Part shown: piece after piece, positions 18,443-27,611 of the stretch
Layout of the letters: each line of letters begins with the position of its first letter
Position numbering within the stretch: position 1 is the stretch's first letter
DNA from: Rossellomorea vietnamensis
Lineage (GTDB): Bacteria; Bacillota; Bacilli; Bacillales; Bacillaceae_B
Direction: 5' to 3'
DNA length: 57,763 nt
Assembly (NCBI RefSeq): GCF_008180615.1
Contig: NZ_VTEH01000001.1
Location: 653,463 to 711,225, forward strand
The notes under the pieces: model-generated
Databases searched by the model: none
Told to the model about the DNA's origin: nothing
What the model saw: the letters and a program-made list of their open reading frames with translations, nothing else
Made by a program: the position numbers and the translations under genes

Positions 18443-18528
18443 TTTTAAAAAAACAGACTTACTTGAAGTGAAAAAAGCCTACTTCATAAAGTTTTTTTCA
18501 TTAAAACGCTTACATGGATTTTAATTAG

Positions 18529-18557
18529 TTGATTTTTTCAAGTATTCAGAATATGAT
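18529..18557 (+). promoter_or_regulatory. Sigma-A promoter of glnK-amtB
   Basis: TTGATT (18529-18534), 17-nt spacer, TATGAT (18552-18557); start predicted near 18564. Confidence 0.6.
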
Positions 18558-18576
18558 AGAAAACATAACTAACTGA

Positions 18577-18593
18577 TGTTAGATTTTCTGACA
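18577..18593 (+). promoter_or_regulatory. TnrA/GlnR box
   Basis: TGTTAGATTTTCTGACA matches the 17-bp consensus TGTNANAWWWTMTNACA at every position. It ends 23 bp before the glnK ATG and lies downstream of the best promoter, which would suit repression rather than the classical activation from near -49. Confidence 0.8.
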
Positions 18594-18616
18594 TCGAATT
18601 CAAGGAGTTGATGTAT

Positions 18617-18958
18617 ATGAAAAAAATTGAAGCTATTATCCGTCCAGAGGTATTTCAAGCATTAAGAGAAGGATTGGCTGCAAGTGGATTTAATGGATTG
18701 ACTGTTTCTGAAGCTGCAGGCTGCGGCAAACAAAAAGGAAAACAAGGGTTGTTTCGGGGCACCACTTTTGAAGTCGCTCTCTCCCCTCGTGTAAAGGTTG
18801 AAATGATTGTAGAGGATTCTGAAACGGAGGAGATTGTCGACCTGATTTGTGAATACTGTTCAACAGGAAAAGTTGGCGACGGCAAGATTTTCATCTCCGA
18901 TATTGAGGAAGTAGTCAGAATCCGTTCCAAAGAACGCGGTAAGCAGGCATTTATTTAA
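18617..18958 (+). CDS. glnK: PII nitrogen-regulatory protein
   Basis: 113 residues, normal PII length. KKIEAIIRPEVFQALREGL (2-20), the T-loop GCGKQKGKQGLFRG (about 36-50) and GDGKIFISDIEEVVRIRSKERG are family hallmarks. The position of the uridylylated tyrosine in enteric PII is Phe here (GLFRG), so covalent modification at that site is not expected. ATG 18617 is chosen because AAGGAG at 18602-18607 is 9 nt away. It precedes amtB in an operon; in B. subtilis the order is reversed (nrgA then nrgB). Role: senses nitrogen and energy status and controls AmtB. Confidence 0.93.
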   Translation: MKKIEAIIRPEVFQALREGLAASGFNGLTVSEAAGCGKQKGKQGLFRGTTFEVALSPRVKVEMIVEDSETEEIVDLICEYCSTGKVGDGKIFISDIEEVVRIRSKERGKQAFI

Positions 18959-19083
18959 TTTCTTTACAAATGTCATTGAACTCTCTTCTAAACACGTAAA
19001 CCATTCTCCACCAAGACTTACTGCAGGCTCTCAGTTTCTCTTTCGCCTTATGACCAAAGAATATAAAATCAGGAGGAAAAATA

Positions 19084-20460
19084 ATGCTGAAAAAAGTATC
19101 ATCTTTATCTGCTTTACTTTTGCTGGCCGCCACTCCCGCTTTTGCCCAAACCCCTACTGCCGCAAGTGTTCAGAGTTCAGTTGACGGTATGTGGATCATG
19201 ACCGCAGCTTTATTGGTGTTTTTTATGCATGCCGGGTTTGCGATGGTGGAATCCGGGTTTACCCGCTCTAAAAATACGCTGAATATCCTTATGAAAAACT
19301 TCCTTACAATTTCCATCGCCTCCATCCTCTATTTTCTTGTTGGATTTGGCTTGATGTTTGGCAGCACTGCCAACGGACTTACTGGTACGGATGGATTCCT
19401 TTTGGCAGGCCGCGAAGACATCGGATTCTTTGTCTTCCAGGCAGTGTTCGCAGCCACTTGTGCAACGATCATATCAGGCGCAGTTGCGGAACGGATGAAA
19501 CTAAGAAGCTATATGCTTATTACCGTGGTTATTACAGGAGTCATTTATCCTGTTGTCGGACACTGGGTTTGGGGCGGAGGCTGGCTTTCAGAACTTGGCT
19601 TTGTTGATTTCGCAGGCTCCACTGTTGTCCACTTAAGCGGTGCAGTAGCTGCTTTCATTGCCGTTCTCTTCCTTGGACCGCGTATAGGCAAATATACCAA
19701 CTCTAAAGTAAACGTCATTCCCGGCCACAACATCCCAATCGGAGCTCTTGGCGTCTTCATCCTATGGTTCGGATGGTTTGGTTTCAATGGAGGAAGCACA
19801 TTGGCTGCCGATCCTGACTTGGTGCCGCGGGTAATCACTGCCACACTGCTTTCTGCTTCAGCAGCAGTTTTATCTTCTGCTTTTTACACTGCATTCCGTT
19901 TTAACAGAATTGACCCTTCTCTAACATTAAACGGTGCTTTAGGAGGTTTGGTAGGAATCACAGCTGGATGTGCCAATGTTTCCATCGGAGGATCCCTTGT
20001 AATTGGATTCATTGCAGGTATACTATTGGTCGAAGGTGTACGTTTTATTGAAGTGAAATTGAAAGTGGATGATCCTGTGGGAGCCATTGCCGTGCACGGC
20101 CTTTGTGGAATCTGGGGAACATTGGCTATTGGTTTCTTCGATGTATCAAATGGACTTTTCTATGGAGGGGACCTTTCGCTTTTAGGTACACAGGCAATCG
20201 GGGTGGCAGCCGTCATACTATGGGTCGCTGTTTCTTCCGGTGCAGTCATCTACCTTGTCAACAAGGCCGACAGTATCCGCGTTTCCAGTGAGGATGAGCT
20301 GGCTGGTCTCGATTTCTCCGAGCATGGCGCCACTGCATATGAATTAAGTGAAACTGTATTGACGTCACACTCCAACCAACCGAATGCTGCTTTTGGTAAA
20401 GAGCTGGTGAGGAAGCTTGATGGCTTGAGTGTTCCTCCGTCAAAGAAACAATACCACTGA
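19084..20460 (+). CDS. amtB: Ammonium transporter with signal peptide
   Basis: 458 residues, longer than B. subtilis NrgA (about 404). A signal-peptide-like N-terminus ending TPAFAQ precedes the first channel helix. Amt motifs are intact: HAGFAMVESGFTRSKN, the twin pore histidines in VHLSGAVAA and AVHGLCGIWG, and GHNIPIGALGVFILWFGWFGFNGG. A hydrophilic tail of about 60 residues follows the last helix and may contact PII. AGGAGGAAAAATA precedes the ATG. It is co-transcribed with glnK (125-bp gap). Confidence 0.95.
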   Translation: MLKKVSSLSALLLLAATPAFAQTPTAASVQSSVDGMWIMTAALLVFFMHAGFAMVESGFTRSKNTLNILMKNFLTISIASILYFLVGFGLMFGSTANGLTGTDGFLLAGREDIGFFVFQAVFAATCATIISGAVAERMKLRSYMLITVVITGVIYPVVGHWVWGGGWLSELGFVDFAGSTVVHLSGAVAAFIAVLFLGPRIGKYTNSKVNVIPGHNIPIGALGVFILWFGWFGFNGGSTLAADPDLVPRVITATLLSASAAVLSSAFYTAFRFNRIDPSLTLNGALGGLVGITAGCANVSIGGSLVIGFIAGILLVEGVRFIEVKLKVDDPVGAIAVHGLCGIWGTLAIGFFDVSNGLFYGGDLSLLGTQAIGVAAVILWVAVSSGAVIYLVNKADSIRVSSEDELAGLDFSEHGATAYELSETVLTSHSNQPNAAFGKELVRKLDGLSVPPSKKQYH

Positions 20461-20468
20461 GAATAATA

Positions 20469-20583
20469 AAAGCGCAAGCGCCCCGTTAGCCCTGACAGGC
20501 AAATGTTCCAAAGAGAAAAAAGGCGGTCTTTCCTTTTATTCTCCAGGGTATTTGATTCCGAGGGGCTAGGCGCTGGAGCTGGA
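20469..20583 (+). repeat. Element B, copy at 20.5 kb
   Basis: GCGCC (20479-20483) pairs with GGCGC (20569-20573). The conserved blocks ACAGGCAAATGTTC, AAAAAGGCGGTCTTTCC, GAGGGGCTAGGCGC and CTGGAGCTGG-type flank are present. The inner stem is imperfect here (CCAAAGAGAA against TTCTCCAGGG). Confidence 0.85.
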
Positions 20584-20622
20584 TTTAGAAACGCTGCCTA
20601 TTTTCGACTTGATATAACTTTT

Positions 20623-20655
20623 AACCCCTTCCTGAATGCGGAAGGGGTTTTTTGC
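20623..20655 (+). terminator. Terminator downstream of amtB
   Basis: AACCCCTTCC (20623-20632) / GGAAGGGGTT (20640-20649) then TTTTTGCG. It lies 160 bp after the amtB stop, beyond element B. The remaining 20656-20944 shows no convincing gene. Confidence 0.8.
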
Positions 20656-20944
20656 GTACCTTGAAGGGGATTAATGGATTGCTGCTTATTCTGTATTTGG
20701 GGCTTACTGACTGCACCAATTTTGATATGCGAGGATATCATGCGGTAGATCACCATTTCGACTGCATCACTTTTTGGTTTAATATTCAAGGCACTTTCCT
20801 TCAACTCCTTAAACCATACACCCCCGCACTGCCATGGTAATGTAATTAAAAGAAATTTTTGATAAAACGCAAAAGCTTCAAGGGAACATTGTTTTCAATC
20901 CCGCCAAAAAAGCTCACACCGTAAACGGCATGAACTTCGGAAGA

Positions 20945-22795
20945 TCATCGATCCACAATATTAATATTGTAATCTTTGAACCATACGTGAATTTGTGCGA
21001 GATGAGCGAGGAGCTGCGGTCCTGTCATCAACTGTCCGAACCAAGGGGTTTTAAAGGCTTCCCCATTCGTTTCAACAAGTGACTTCAGCTTCCCGTGATC
21101 AAATAACTCATAGAGTGAGCTGGATTTGTCTTCCAGAATTTCCTCAAGCCAGTTCTTAACCAAGGAAGTGTATACGGGATGGTGCGTCTTGGGATAAGGA
21201 CTCTTCTTTCGATAAAGCACTTCATCAGGTAAAGTCCCTTCCAGCGCTTTTCTCAGAATCCCCTTTTCCCTGTCTTCATGCATTTTCCATTTCCAAGGAA
21301 TGTTCCAAACATATTCAACCAGGCGGTGATCGGCAAACGGCACACGTACTTCAAGGCTCGCTCCCATGCTCATCCGGTCTTTTCGATCCAGCAGGGTCGT
21401 CATGAACCAGATAATATTCAGATAGAAGAGTTCCCTTCTTTTAGCTTCTATTGGGGTTTCACCTTCAAGAGCAGGGGTTTCTGCCACGGTTTCATTGTAT
21501 TTCGAGAGTACATATTCTTCGAGATTTAACTTTTTACGTAAATCGGCTTTCAACAGAGACTGCCTCTCTTCTACAGATCTCATCCACGGGAAACCTTTAC
21601 GATTGAAATCATCTTCATTGTGGAACCATGGGTATCCACCGAAAATTTCATCTGCACACTCCCCAGACAATCCTACAGTAAATTCGTTCTTAATTTCTCT
21701 GCAAAACCATAAGAGCGATGAATCGACATCGGCCATTCCAGGCAGATCTCTTACATGTACAGCCTCTGTCAGGTGATTCTTTAATTTTTCCTGTGTAATG
21801 ATGCAGTTATGATGGACGGTATTGAACGTATCCGACATCAAGTTAATCCATTTGCTGTCAGAGTCAGGTTGAAACTTATTGGATTTGAAATGCTCATCAT
21901 TGCCCTCATAATCAATAGAATATGTGTGCAGCCTTCCTTTCCCTTCTTTTTGATAGGCCTCTGCTGCAATGGCTGTGATGGCACTGGAATCCAGCCCTCC
22001 AGATAAAAACGTGCATAAAGGAACATCCGAAACCAACTGTCTGGTGATACTGTCTTTCACTAAGAAGCTCACTTTTTCAACCGTTTCATCAAAGCTGTCC
22101 GTGTGCCGGCCGCTTTTGACATTCCAATATCTCCAGATCTTCAGTCCATTTCTTGAGAATATCAAGGCATGCCCCGGTCTCAATTCCTTAACACCTTTAA
22201 AAACTCCAGATCCCGGTGTACGCGATGGTCCGAGCCCAAGCAAATCTGACAAGCCCTCTCTGTCGACTTCTGCTGGTACAGACGGATGGGAAAGCAATGC
22301 TTTTAATTCTGATCCGAATAGAAGTCCACTGTCTCTCTCTGTAAAGAAAAATGGCTTCACACCAAGCCGGTCTCTTCCGATAAATACCTGCTGCTTCTCG
22401 CTGTCCCATACAGCAAAAGCAAAGATTCCGTTTAGATGCTGAACACAGTCCTCCCTCCACTCGATATAGGAAGTCAAGAGTACTTCAGTGTCTGAATGCC
22501 CCTTGAATGTATAGCCCTTGGAGAGCAGGACTTTTCTTATATCCTCCGTATTATACAGCTCTCCGTTATAGCATATGACGAACCTGTGCCCCTCCGCCTC
22601 TTTTGCCATCGGCTGTTTACCGCCTTCAGGATCTACGACTGTAAGCCTTTTATGCCCAAAAGCAGCATGAGTGTCCAGCCATACATTGGAATCATCCGGT
22701 CCCCTTTTAGAGAGTGTTTCGGTCATAGTTTCCAAGATACCCCTGGAGTTTCTCAAGTCTTTTCTAAAGTTGATCCATCCTGTTATTCCACACAT
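20945..22795 (-). CDS. asnO: Asparagine synthetase (glutamine-hydrolysing), AsnO type
   Basis: 616 residues. The true start is the ATG directly before Cys (MCGITGW): Cys2 becomes the N-terminal nucleophile of the class-II glutaminase domain after Met removal. AAAGGATG precedes this ATG; a longer frame adds nine residues that would block Cys2. RGPDD and CYNGELYN belong to the glutaminase domain (1-200). The synthetase domain carries the PP-loop SGGLDSSAI near 265-273, GECADEIFGGYPW and the C-terminal EVRVPFADHRLVEY. It makes Asn from Asp, Gln and ATP. AsnO in B. subtilis is used in sporulation; linkage to yisN matches. Confidence 0.95.
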   Translation of the reverse strand: MCGITGWINFRKDLRNSRGILETMTETLSKRGPDDSNVWLDTHAAFGHKRLTVVDPEGGKQPMAKEAEGHRFVICYNGELYNTEDIRKVLLSKGYTFKGHSDTEVLLTSYIEWREDCVQHLNGIFAFAVWDSEKQQVFIGRDRLGVKPFFFTERDSGLLFGSELKALLSHPSVPAEVDREGLSDLLGLGPSRTPGSGVFKGVKELRPGHALIFSRNGLKIWRYWNVKSGRHTDSFDETVEKVSFLVKDSITRQLVSDVPLCTFLSGGLDSSAITAIAAEAYQKEGKGRLHTYSIDYEGNDEHFKSNKFQPDSDSKWINLMSDTFNTVHHNCIITQEKLKNHLTEAVHVRDLPGMADVDSSLLWFCREIKNEFTVGLSGECADEIFGGYPWFHNEDDFNRKGFPWMRSVEERQSLLKADLRKKLNLEEYVLSKYNETVAETPALEGETPIEAKRRELFYLNIIWFMTTLLDRKDRMSMGASLEVRVPFADHRLVEYVWNIPWKWKMHEDREKGILRKALEGTLPDEVLYRKKSPYPKTHHPVYTSLVKNWLEEILEDKSSSLYELFDHGKLKSLVETNGEAFKTPWFGQLMTGPQLLAHLAQIHVWFKDYNINIVDR

Positions 22796-22971
22796 TTCAG
22801 TCATCCTTTCTGTTTCAGGCAAATTGGGCTAGATGCAATATGGATTATCATATGCAATCTTCTGAAAATGGTTAATTGTCTTATTTCACTTTTACTTTAA
22901 ATGAATATGCTAAATTAGGCCCAAAATGTAGATAATGTTGATATAACATTTTCAGGTAAGGGGGGAAATAG

Positions 22972-23532
22972 GTGAATAACCTGTACAGAAAGAAGCTCCT
23001 TCAGCGGCAAAACCGCTCCTACACACTAGGAACTGTAGAATTCATTCATAATCAATGGGTATTTTTTGATGATGAGTTGGATGAAGCGACCGATCTGGAA
23101 TTTTACACACAGCAGGAAGTTGAAGTTTTTCGGGACCAGGGATGGGAAAGAGGGATATTAGAGTCTGAGGGCATTGTAAAGACTTCTTACGATAAGACGA
23201 ATCTCAAAGATACGGAAATGATCCGGATAAAAAAAGCACTGGTCTATTCACTGGAAATGCTGATTGAGGAATTAAGTGATGATTCTTTTTTTCAATTTCT
23301 GACCAGCTTGAACTCACTTGAATTCTCTTTGTATGATTGCATATTCTGCCACAATCACCTCTGTTTTCTCGAAGACAGGAAAATCAGAGAAGGGGTGAAC
23401 TTTTTGACGTTTGATAATGGGGAGACAGTGTGTTCGGTACAGCATCACTTTACTTATTATAAAAAACAACGCGACCGATTTGAGTTCACCTTGAGTACCG
23501 GAAAGAGAATCGTTATTGAAAAACTTGAATAA
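22972..23532 (+). CDS. yisN: DUF2777 protein YisN
   Basis: 186 residues from a GTG start with a GGGGGG site 7-8 nt upstream. No signal peptide or membrane helix. Notable is a Cys-His patch IFCHNHLCF in the middle (about 120-128) and charged, aromatic-rich flanks. It is divergent from asnO exactly as yisN is in B. subtilis, which is the main basis of the name. Function unknown. Confidence 0.75.
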   Translation: MNNLYRKKLLQRQNRSYTLGTVEFIHNQWVFFDDELDEATDLEFYTQQEVEVFRDQGWERGILESEGIVKTSYDKTNLKDTEMIRIKKALVYSLEMLIEELSDDSFFQFLTSLNSLEFSLYDCIFCHNHLCFLEDRKIREGVNFLTFDNGETVCSVQHHFTYYKKQRDRFEFTLSTGKRIVIEKLE

Positions 23533-23544
23533 GACAAGAACAAA

Positions 23545-23787
23545 AGCGGAGGCGCCTTGACCAGCCCCGACAGGCAAATGTTCCAAAGAGAAAAAAGGCG
23601 GTCTTCCCTTTTCTTCTCTTTGGGTTATTTGACCCCGAGGGGCTAGGCGCTGCAGCTGGACGGATCAAAAGCGGAAGCGCCTCGTTCAGCCCCGACAGGC
23701 AAATGTTCCAAAGAGAAAAAAGGCGGTCTTCCCTTTTCCTCTCTTTGGGTTATTTGACCCCGAGGGGCTAGGCGCTGCAGCTGGACG
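23545..23787 (+). repeat. Element B, two tandem copies
   Basis: Two nearly identical copies follow each other with a 125-bp offset: outer stems GCGCC 23552-23556/GGCGC 23646-23650 and GCGCC 23677-23681/GGCGC 23771-23775. Second stem AGCCCC/GGGGCT, third stem CAAAT/ATTTG, inner stem CCAAAGAGAA/TTCTCTTTGG with a loop containing AAAAGGCGGTC. Each is preceded by AAAAGCGG and followed by TGCAGCTGGACG. Confidence 0.92.
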
Positions 23788-23843
23788 GGCATAATATAGC
23801 CGCATGTACTCCACATAGGGTAATTTTATAAATTCCTTATCAA

Positions 23844-23876
23844 AAAGAAACTGCCGGCTTACAGTTTCTTTTTTTT
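23844..23876 (+). terminator. Hairpin terminator
   Basis: AAAGAAACTG (23844-23853) / CAGTTTCTTT (23862-23871) then TTTTT. The first plus-strand terminator after yisN, beyond the B copies. Confidence 0.75.
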
Positions 23877-23933
23877 GCTCTTTTCACAAGGACTTTTCAC
23901 ATAGAGTATGCTTTTAATGGATTTTCGCCCATT

Positions 23934-23975
23934 AAAGAAAAGCTGAAGCCCGGGACTAACAGCTTTTCTTTTATC
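23934..23975. terminator. Second hairpin, 12-bp stem
   Basis: AAAGAAAAGCTG (23934-23945) / CAGCTTTTCTTT (23960-23971), U-rich tail in both directions. It could serve the minus-strand sensor gene, whose stop lies at 24111. The intervening 23972-24110 holds nothing recognisable. Confidence 0.6.
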
Positions 23976-24110
23976 TTATTGGTTCATTGACAACCCGGTT
24001 CCTGATAACTCAAAAATGTGTTTGAATTACAGGCAGGACTTTTCTTGAAGTTGGTATGGAAAGATCACTATCAAAAGCATCAAATTTTAAAGTAACACAA
24101 CACTCTGAGT

Positions 24111-27026
24111 TCAAAGGTAAACCCGGGTATCTCTCATCCACTTTTCCATTTCCTCCGGACGAACAGGCTTTGAAATAAAGTATCCCTGTCCCAAATCACA
24201 ATTGAGATCATGGAGGAGATCGAGTTGTTCACCAGTTTCAATTCCCTCGACGATTACCTGCATGCCCAGCCCTTTCCCCATTGTTGAAACAGCCTGGACA
24301 ATAGCATAGTCAGAACTGCTTTCCTCGATATTCTGAACAAATGATTTATCGATTTTAAGAACGTGTAAAGGGAGATGTTTCAAATAACTTAAAGATGAAT
24401 AACCTGTTCCGAAATCGTCAATGGCAATCTTGACTCCGAGGGCTGACAGTTCCTCCATCTTATCAATCGTATGTTCCGAATGCTGGATCATCACACTTTC
24501 TGTCAATTCCAGGCAGAGGCACTCCGGCGACAGCCCAGACAATTTTAATGCGCAGTTGATTTCCTGTGTGAAGGAAGGCTGTTGAAACTGGTTAGCTGAG
24601 ACATTCACTGAAATATAAAAATCAGGAAGCCCTTTTTCCTGCCATTCCTTAGCCTGCTTACAAGCCTCTTGAAGCACCCAGTTTCCTATTGGACCTATCA
24701 ACCCGGTTTCTTCCGCCAACGGAATGAACTCCATTGGAGATACGGTTCCCAGATAAGGGTGATTCCAGCGGATTAGGGCCTCTGCTCCAATCACCCTCCT
24801 TCCGCTCAGCTCCACAATAGGCTGGTAATAAAGGCTGAATTCTCCCCTTTCAAGGGCTTTTCGCAGATAACTTTCCATCTTCACTTTGTTCAGCGTATTT
24901 ATATTCATTTCATCCGTATAGAAAACAACCTGATCTCCACCATTTGATTTCGCCCAATTCAATGACGTATCGGCATTTCTCAAAAGGTCTGACAAGTTAG
25001 TTCCATGGTTTGGATATACCGCAATACCTATACTTGCTTTTATATAGAATTCCTGGTTTCCCTGCACGATCGGCATCTGGATATGTTCTGCAATTAGTTC
25101 TGCAACCTGCCTGATTTTTTCATCTGTTACATTTTTGCTTATCAATATTGTGAATTTATCACTGCCAAACCTGCCAAGATAAGCCCCTTTTGGCAGCACA
25201 CATTTAATCCTTTCAGCCAGCTGGATCAAAATGCGGTCACCTGCAGAATGTCCCAGTGTGTCATTAACCAGTTTGAAACGGTCTATATCCAGAAAGAGGA
25301 TTCCGAGACGGCGCTTCTTTTTATTGGCCCGTTCGATGAATTCTTCTGATAACTCCCTGAATTTCACTCTGTTCGGGAGACCTGTTTCTGCATCGAAATA
25401 AGCCAGCTGGGTAATTTTTTCTTCTGTTTTCTTCTGTTCGGTAATATTCCTGCCGATTCCGAATAAGCCTACGCACTTACCGTCGATGGTAATCGGGATA
25501 TTTTTAATATGAAATAATTGAACCTCCCCGGACTTGGAGGGAATCCACAGCTCGTAAAATTGTTCTTTTCCTGATAGAGTCCTGAAGAAATGCCGCTTGA
25601 TCCGGGGAACATCCTCTTCAAATATAAAAGATATGGATAATTTCCCGATCAGCTCAGATTCAGAGTATCCAAATGTCTTCAGGAAGGTCGGATTTACAGA
25701 ATTAAATTTACCTTTTAAGTCGGTTGAGTAGACAAAATCAGTATTATTTTCAAATAGAGACCGATAGTATTCCTCGGAAATTTGGATATTTTCATTCAAC
25801 TTCTGAATATCGTTAGAAGAAGCATTAATCAGCTGTGTAAGGGAAACCCTTGTATTTCCTTCTGAAGTAAGAGTGTACTGAAACCTGTCCCTCTCAATAG
25901 GGAGCAGCCTATCATTTTCAGAGATAGAGAGGTAAGTAAGAGAATGGGAATATAAATCAGGTGTTTTGCTGCCGTCCAATAAAATTTCCCCATGCGAGAA
26001 AAAACCGGATGTGTTTGTTATCTCTGCCATCATTTCCATTTCGGACTTAGTAAAGTCCGTAATGAACTGCCTGCGTGCAGCACAGTTAAAAATGAATAGA
26101 GTTTCGGGCGGCTTCCTCCTTAACCGATTTAATTCTTTCAATGAACATTTCACAATCGATTCCAGATCAGCAAACGCAAAAGTGAGACAGTCTCCCTGTT
26201 TCACTTCTTTACTCATTTCTATAGAACCATTTCCCAGGATCCTTATTGGAAAGAGAGTAGTTACCCCCTCATTTCTCTTCACCAGGAAAGGAAACTCAAC
26301 ACCTGACTCCGGAAGACGGGAAACAAAGCTTTCCCCCAGATAGTGTTCCAATACCTTCAGTGGTTTCAAATGATCGATCTTTTCAATGACGGCTCCTTTT
26401 GACTGCGTGACCGTTAATGACCTTCCTACTTCTTTCCATTGTTCATTGATAAAGGTTTGAACAATCAAGCCAGAGTTGTTCAGGGCAGCTGCAACTATAC
26501 CCTTTTCCGATTCTTCTATTTCGGTCAATACAATTGACTGTTTTCTTCCTGGAACATCTATTGAAACACCGCCTCCCACTGGTATCTGGGGAGTTATAGA
26601 ATGAAATCCTTCGAGGATTCTTGGCAGATTTATATCCAGATGGCTCGCAAACAGGATGACTGCTTTTGTTTCCATATCGACGAGCTCTTCAGCCAGACGC
26701 CTGCCTGTTTCATAGGCATGCTCATCATCAATGACTTCTAAAAGCTTAGAAACTGCTTCTGTTTTTTCAAGGATTGTAAAGGACAAAACAGGAGAATCAT
26801 TAATAATCTCTCCATCTATAATCTGACCCTCAGTACTGCAGCCAATAATGACAGCCCCAGGCAGATAGGATAAAATTTCTGCTCTGATCTCTTTCGCCTC
26901 GTCCATCCCCACTTGTCCCAAAAACATTTGAACAAGTATAGTCGGGTACAGTTCTAATTTATTTGAGCTGATGTAACCAGCCAGTCTTTCTTGAGAAGAA
27001 TATATATGATTGAATGATTTAGCCAT
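24111..27026 (-). CDS. FIST-PAS-GGDEF-EAL signalling protein
   Basis: About 971 residues from ATG 27026 (a GTG two codons upstream is equally possible). Domains in order: FIST N-terminal (about 25-220, with IIGCSTEGQI), FIST C-terminal (225-385), PAS (about 410-530), GGDEF (540-700) and EAL (720-965). The GGDEF signature is GSDKF (near 622), with two substitutions, so cyclase activity is doubtful although LDIDRFKLVNDTLGH is intact. The EAL domain keeps EALIRW (near 748), NVSANQF, ELTES, DDFGTGYSS, LKID and VEGIE, so it should hydrolyse c-di-GMP. FIST domains are proposed small-ligand (amino-acid-like) sensors. No membrane helices are seen: a cytosolic sensor-phosphodiesterase. Monocistronic. 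Confidence 0.9.
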   Translation of the reverse strand: MAKSFNHIYSSQERLAGYISSNKLELYPTILVQMFLGQVGMDEAKEIRAEILSYLPGAVIIGCSTEGQIIDGEIINDSPVLSFTILEKTEAVSKLLEVIDDEHAYETGRRLAEELVDMETKAVILFASHLDINLPRILEGFHSITPQIPVGGGVSIDVPGRKQSIVLTEIEESEKGIVAAALNNSGLIVQTFINEQWKEVGRSLTVTQSKGAVIEKIDHLKPLKVLEHYLGESFVSRLPESGVEFPFLVKRNEGVTTLFPIRILGNGSIEMSKEVKQGDCLTFAFADLESIVKCSLKELNRLRRKPPETLFIFNCAARRQFITDFTKSEMEMMAEITNTSGFFSHGEILLDGSKTPDLYSHSLTYLSISENDRLLPIERDRFQYTLTSEGNTRVSLTQLINASSNDIQKLNENIQISEEYYRSLFENNTDFVYSTDLKGKFNSVNPTFLKTFGYSESELIGKLSISFIFEEDVPRIKRHFFRTLSGKEQFYELWIPSKSGEVQLFHIKNIPITIDGKCVGLFGIGRNITEQKKTEEKITQLAYFDAETGLPNRVKFRELSEEFIERANKKKRRLGILFLDIDRFKLVNDTLGHSAGDRILIQLAERIKCVLPKGAYLGRFGSDKFTILISKNVTDEKIRQVAELIAEHIQMPIVQGNQEFYIKASIGIAVYPNHGTNLSDLLRNADTSLNWAKSNGGDQVVFYTDEMNINTLNKVKMESYLRKALERGEFSLYYQPIVELSGRRVIGAEALIRWNHPYLGTVSPMEFIPLAEETGLIGPIGNWVLQEACKQAKEWQEKGLPDFYISVNVSANQFQQPSFTQEINCALKLSGLSPECLCLELTESVMIQHSEHTIDKMEELSALGVKIAIDDFGTGYSSLSYLKHLPLHVLKIDKSFVQNIEESSSDYAIVQAVSTMGKGLGMQVIVEGIETGEQLDLLHDLNCDLGQGYFISKPVRPEEMEKWMRDTRVYL

Positions 27027-27408
27027 TGACACACCACCGCTCTTGGAAACAATCTATGTAATACTTTTTCTTTTGTTTAGTATTCGTACATTATTGATTC
27101 AGACGTATATGACTTATATAAAAAATACCATAATTTTCAGACATAATGTACATATTTTTTGTAATTTATGTAGAATGTTAAGGGAATGTGGCTTTCATAG
27201 TATTTTTTTGTCTATGATGCTTTTAAAAACAAGCTGCTTTCGCATAAATTGTTGCTTTTTGATATTCCCGGCCACCCAGTTTTTTTACTTCAATCGATGG
27301 ATACTTTTACGTCGCTGCCTTACGGATTTTCATTAGCCGGCTGGACAGCGGGAAGTTTTTGGCTGTCAGTTCATATCCTGTGTTTTTTGTTATGTTAAAT
27401 CAAGAACA
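27027..27408. other. Upstream region of the FIST/EAL gene with a repeat relic
   Basis: AT-rich and non-coding. At 27232-27256 AGCTGCTTTCGCATAAATTG and following bases match the left inverted repeat of the MITE-like units, so a solo end or relic is present. No other feature was recognised. Confidence 0.45.
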
Positions 27409-27520
27409 AAAGCGGAAGCGCCTCGATCAGCCCCGACAGGCAAATGTTCCCCGGAGAAAAAAAGGCGCTCTTTCCTTTTATTCTCCGGGGGTTATTTGAC
27501 CCCGAGGGGCTAGGCGCTGA
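27408..27520 (+). repeat. Element B, copy at 27.4 kb
   Basis: GCGCC (27418-27422) / GGCGC (27513-27517). The inner stem is CCCCGGAGAA/TTCTCCGGGG, different from the 23.6-kb copies but still fully paired. Confidence 0.9.
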
Positions 27521-27576
27521 AATATCTATAAGTTATCCACAGAGGGTGATTTAATAATTTCCTGGTAAACAATAAA

Positions 27577-27604
27577 AAAGGCTGCTCCGTTAAGAGCAGC
27601 CTTT
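27577..27604 (-). terminator. Terminator of yisL
   Basis: 11-bp perfect stem AAAGGCTGCTC (27577-27587) / GAGCAGCCTTT (27594-27604), with a TTTTTTATT tail on the minus strand. Confidence 0.9.
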
Positions 27605-27611
27605 GCAGCAA

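Noticed and set aside
20598..20804. 68-codon minus-strand frame after amtB
   Set aside because: Reads through the amtB terminator hairpin and has no properly spaced ribosome binding site.
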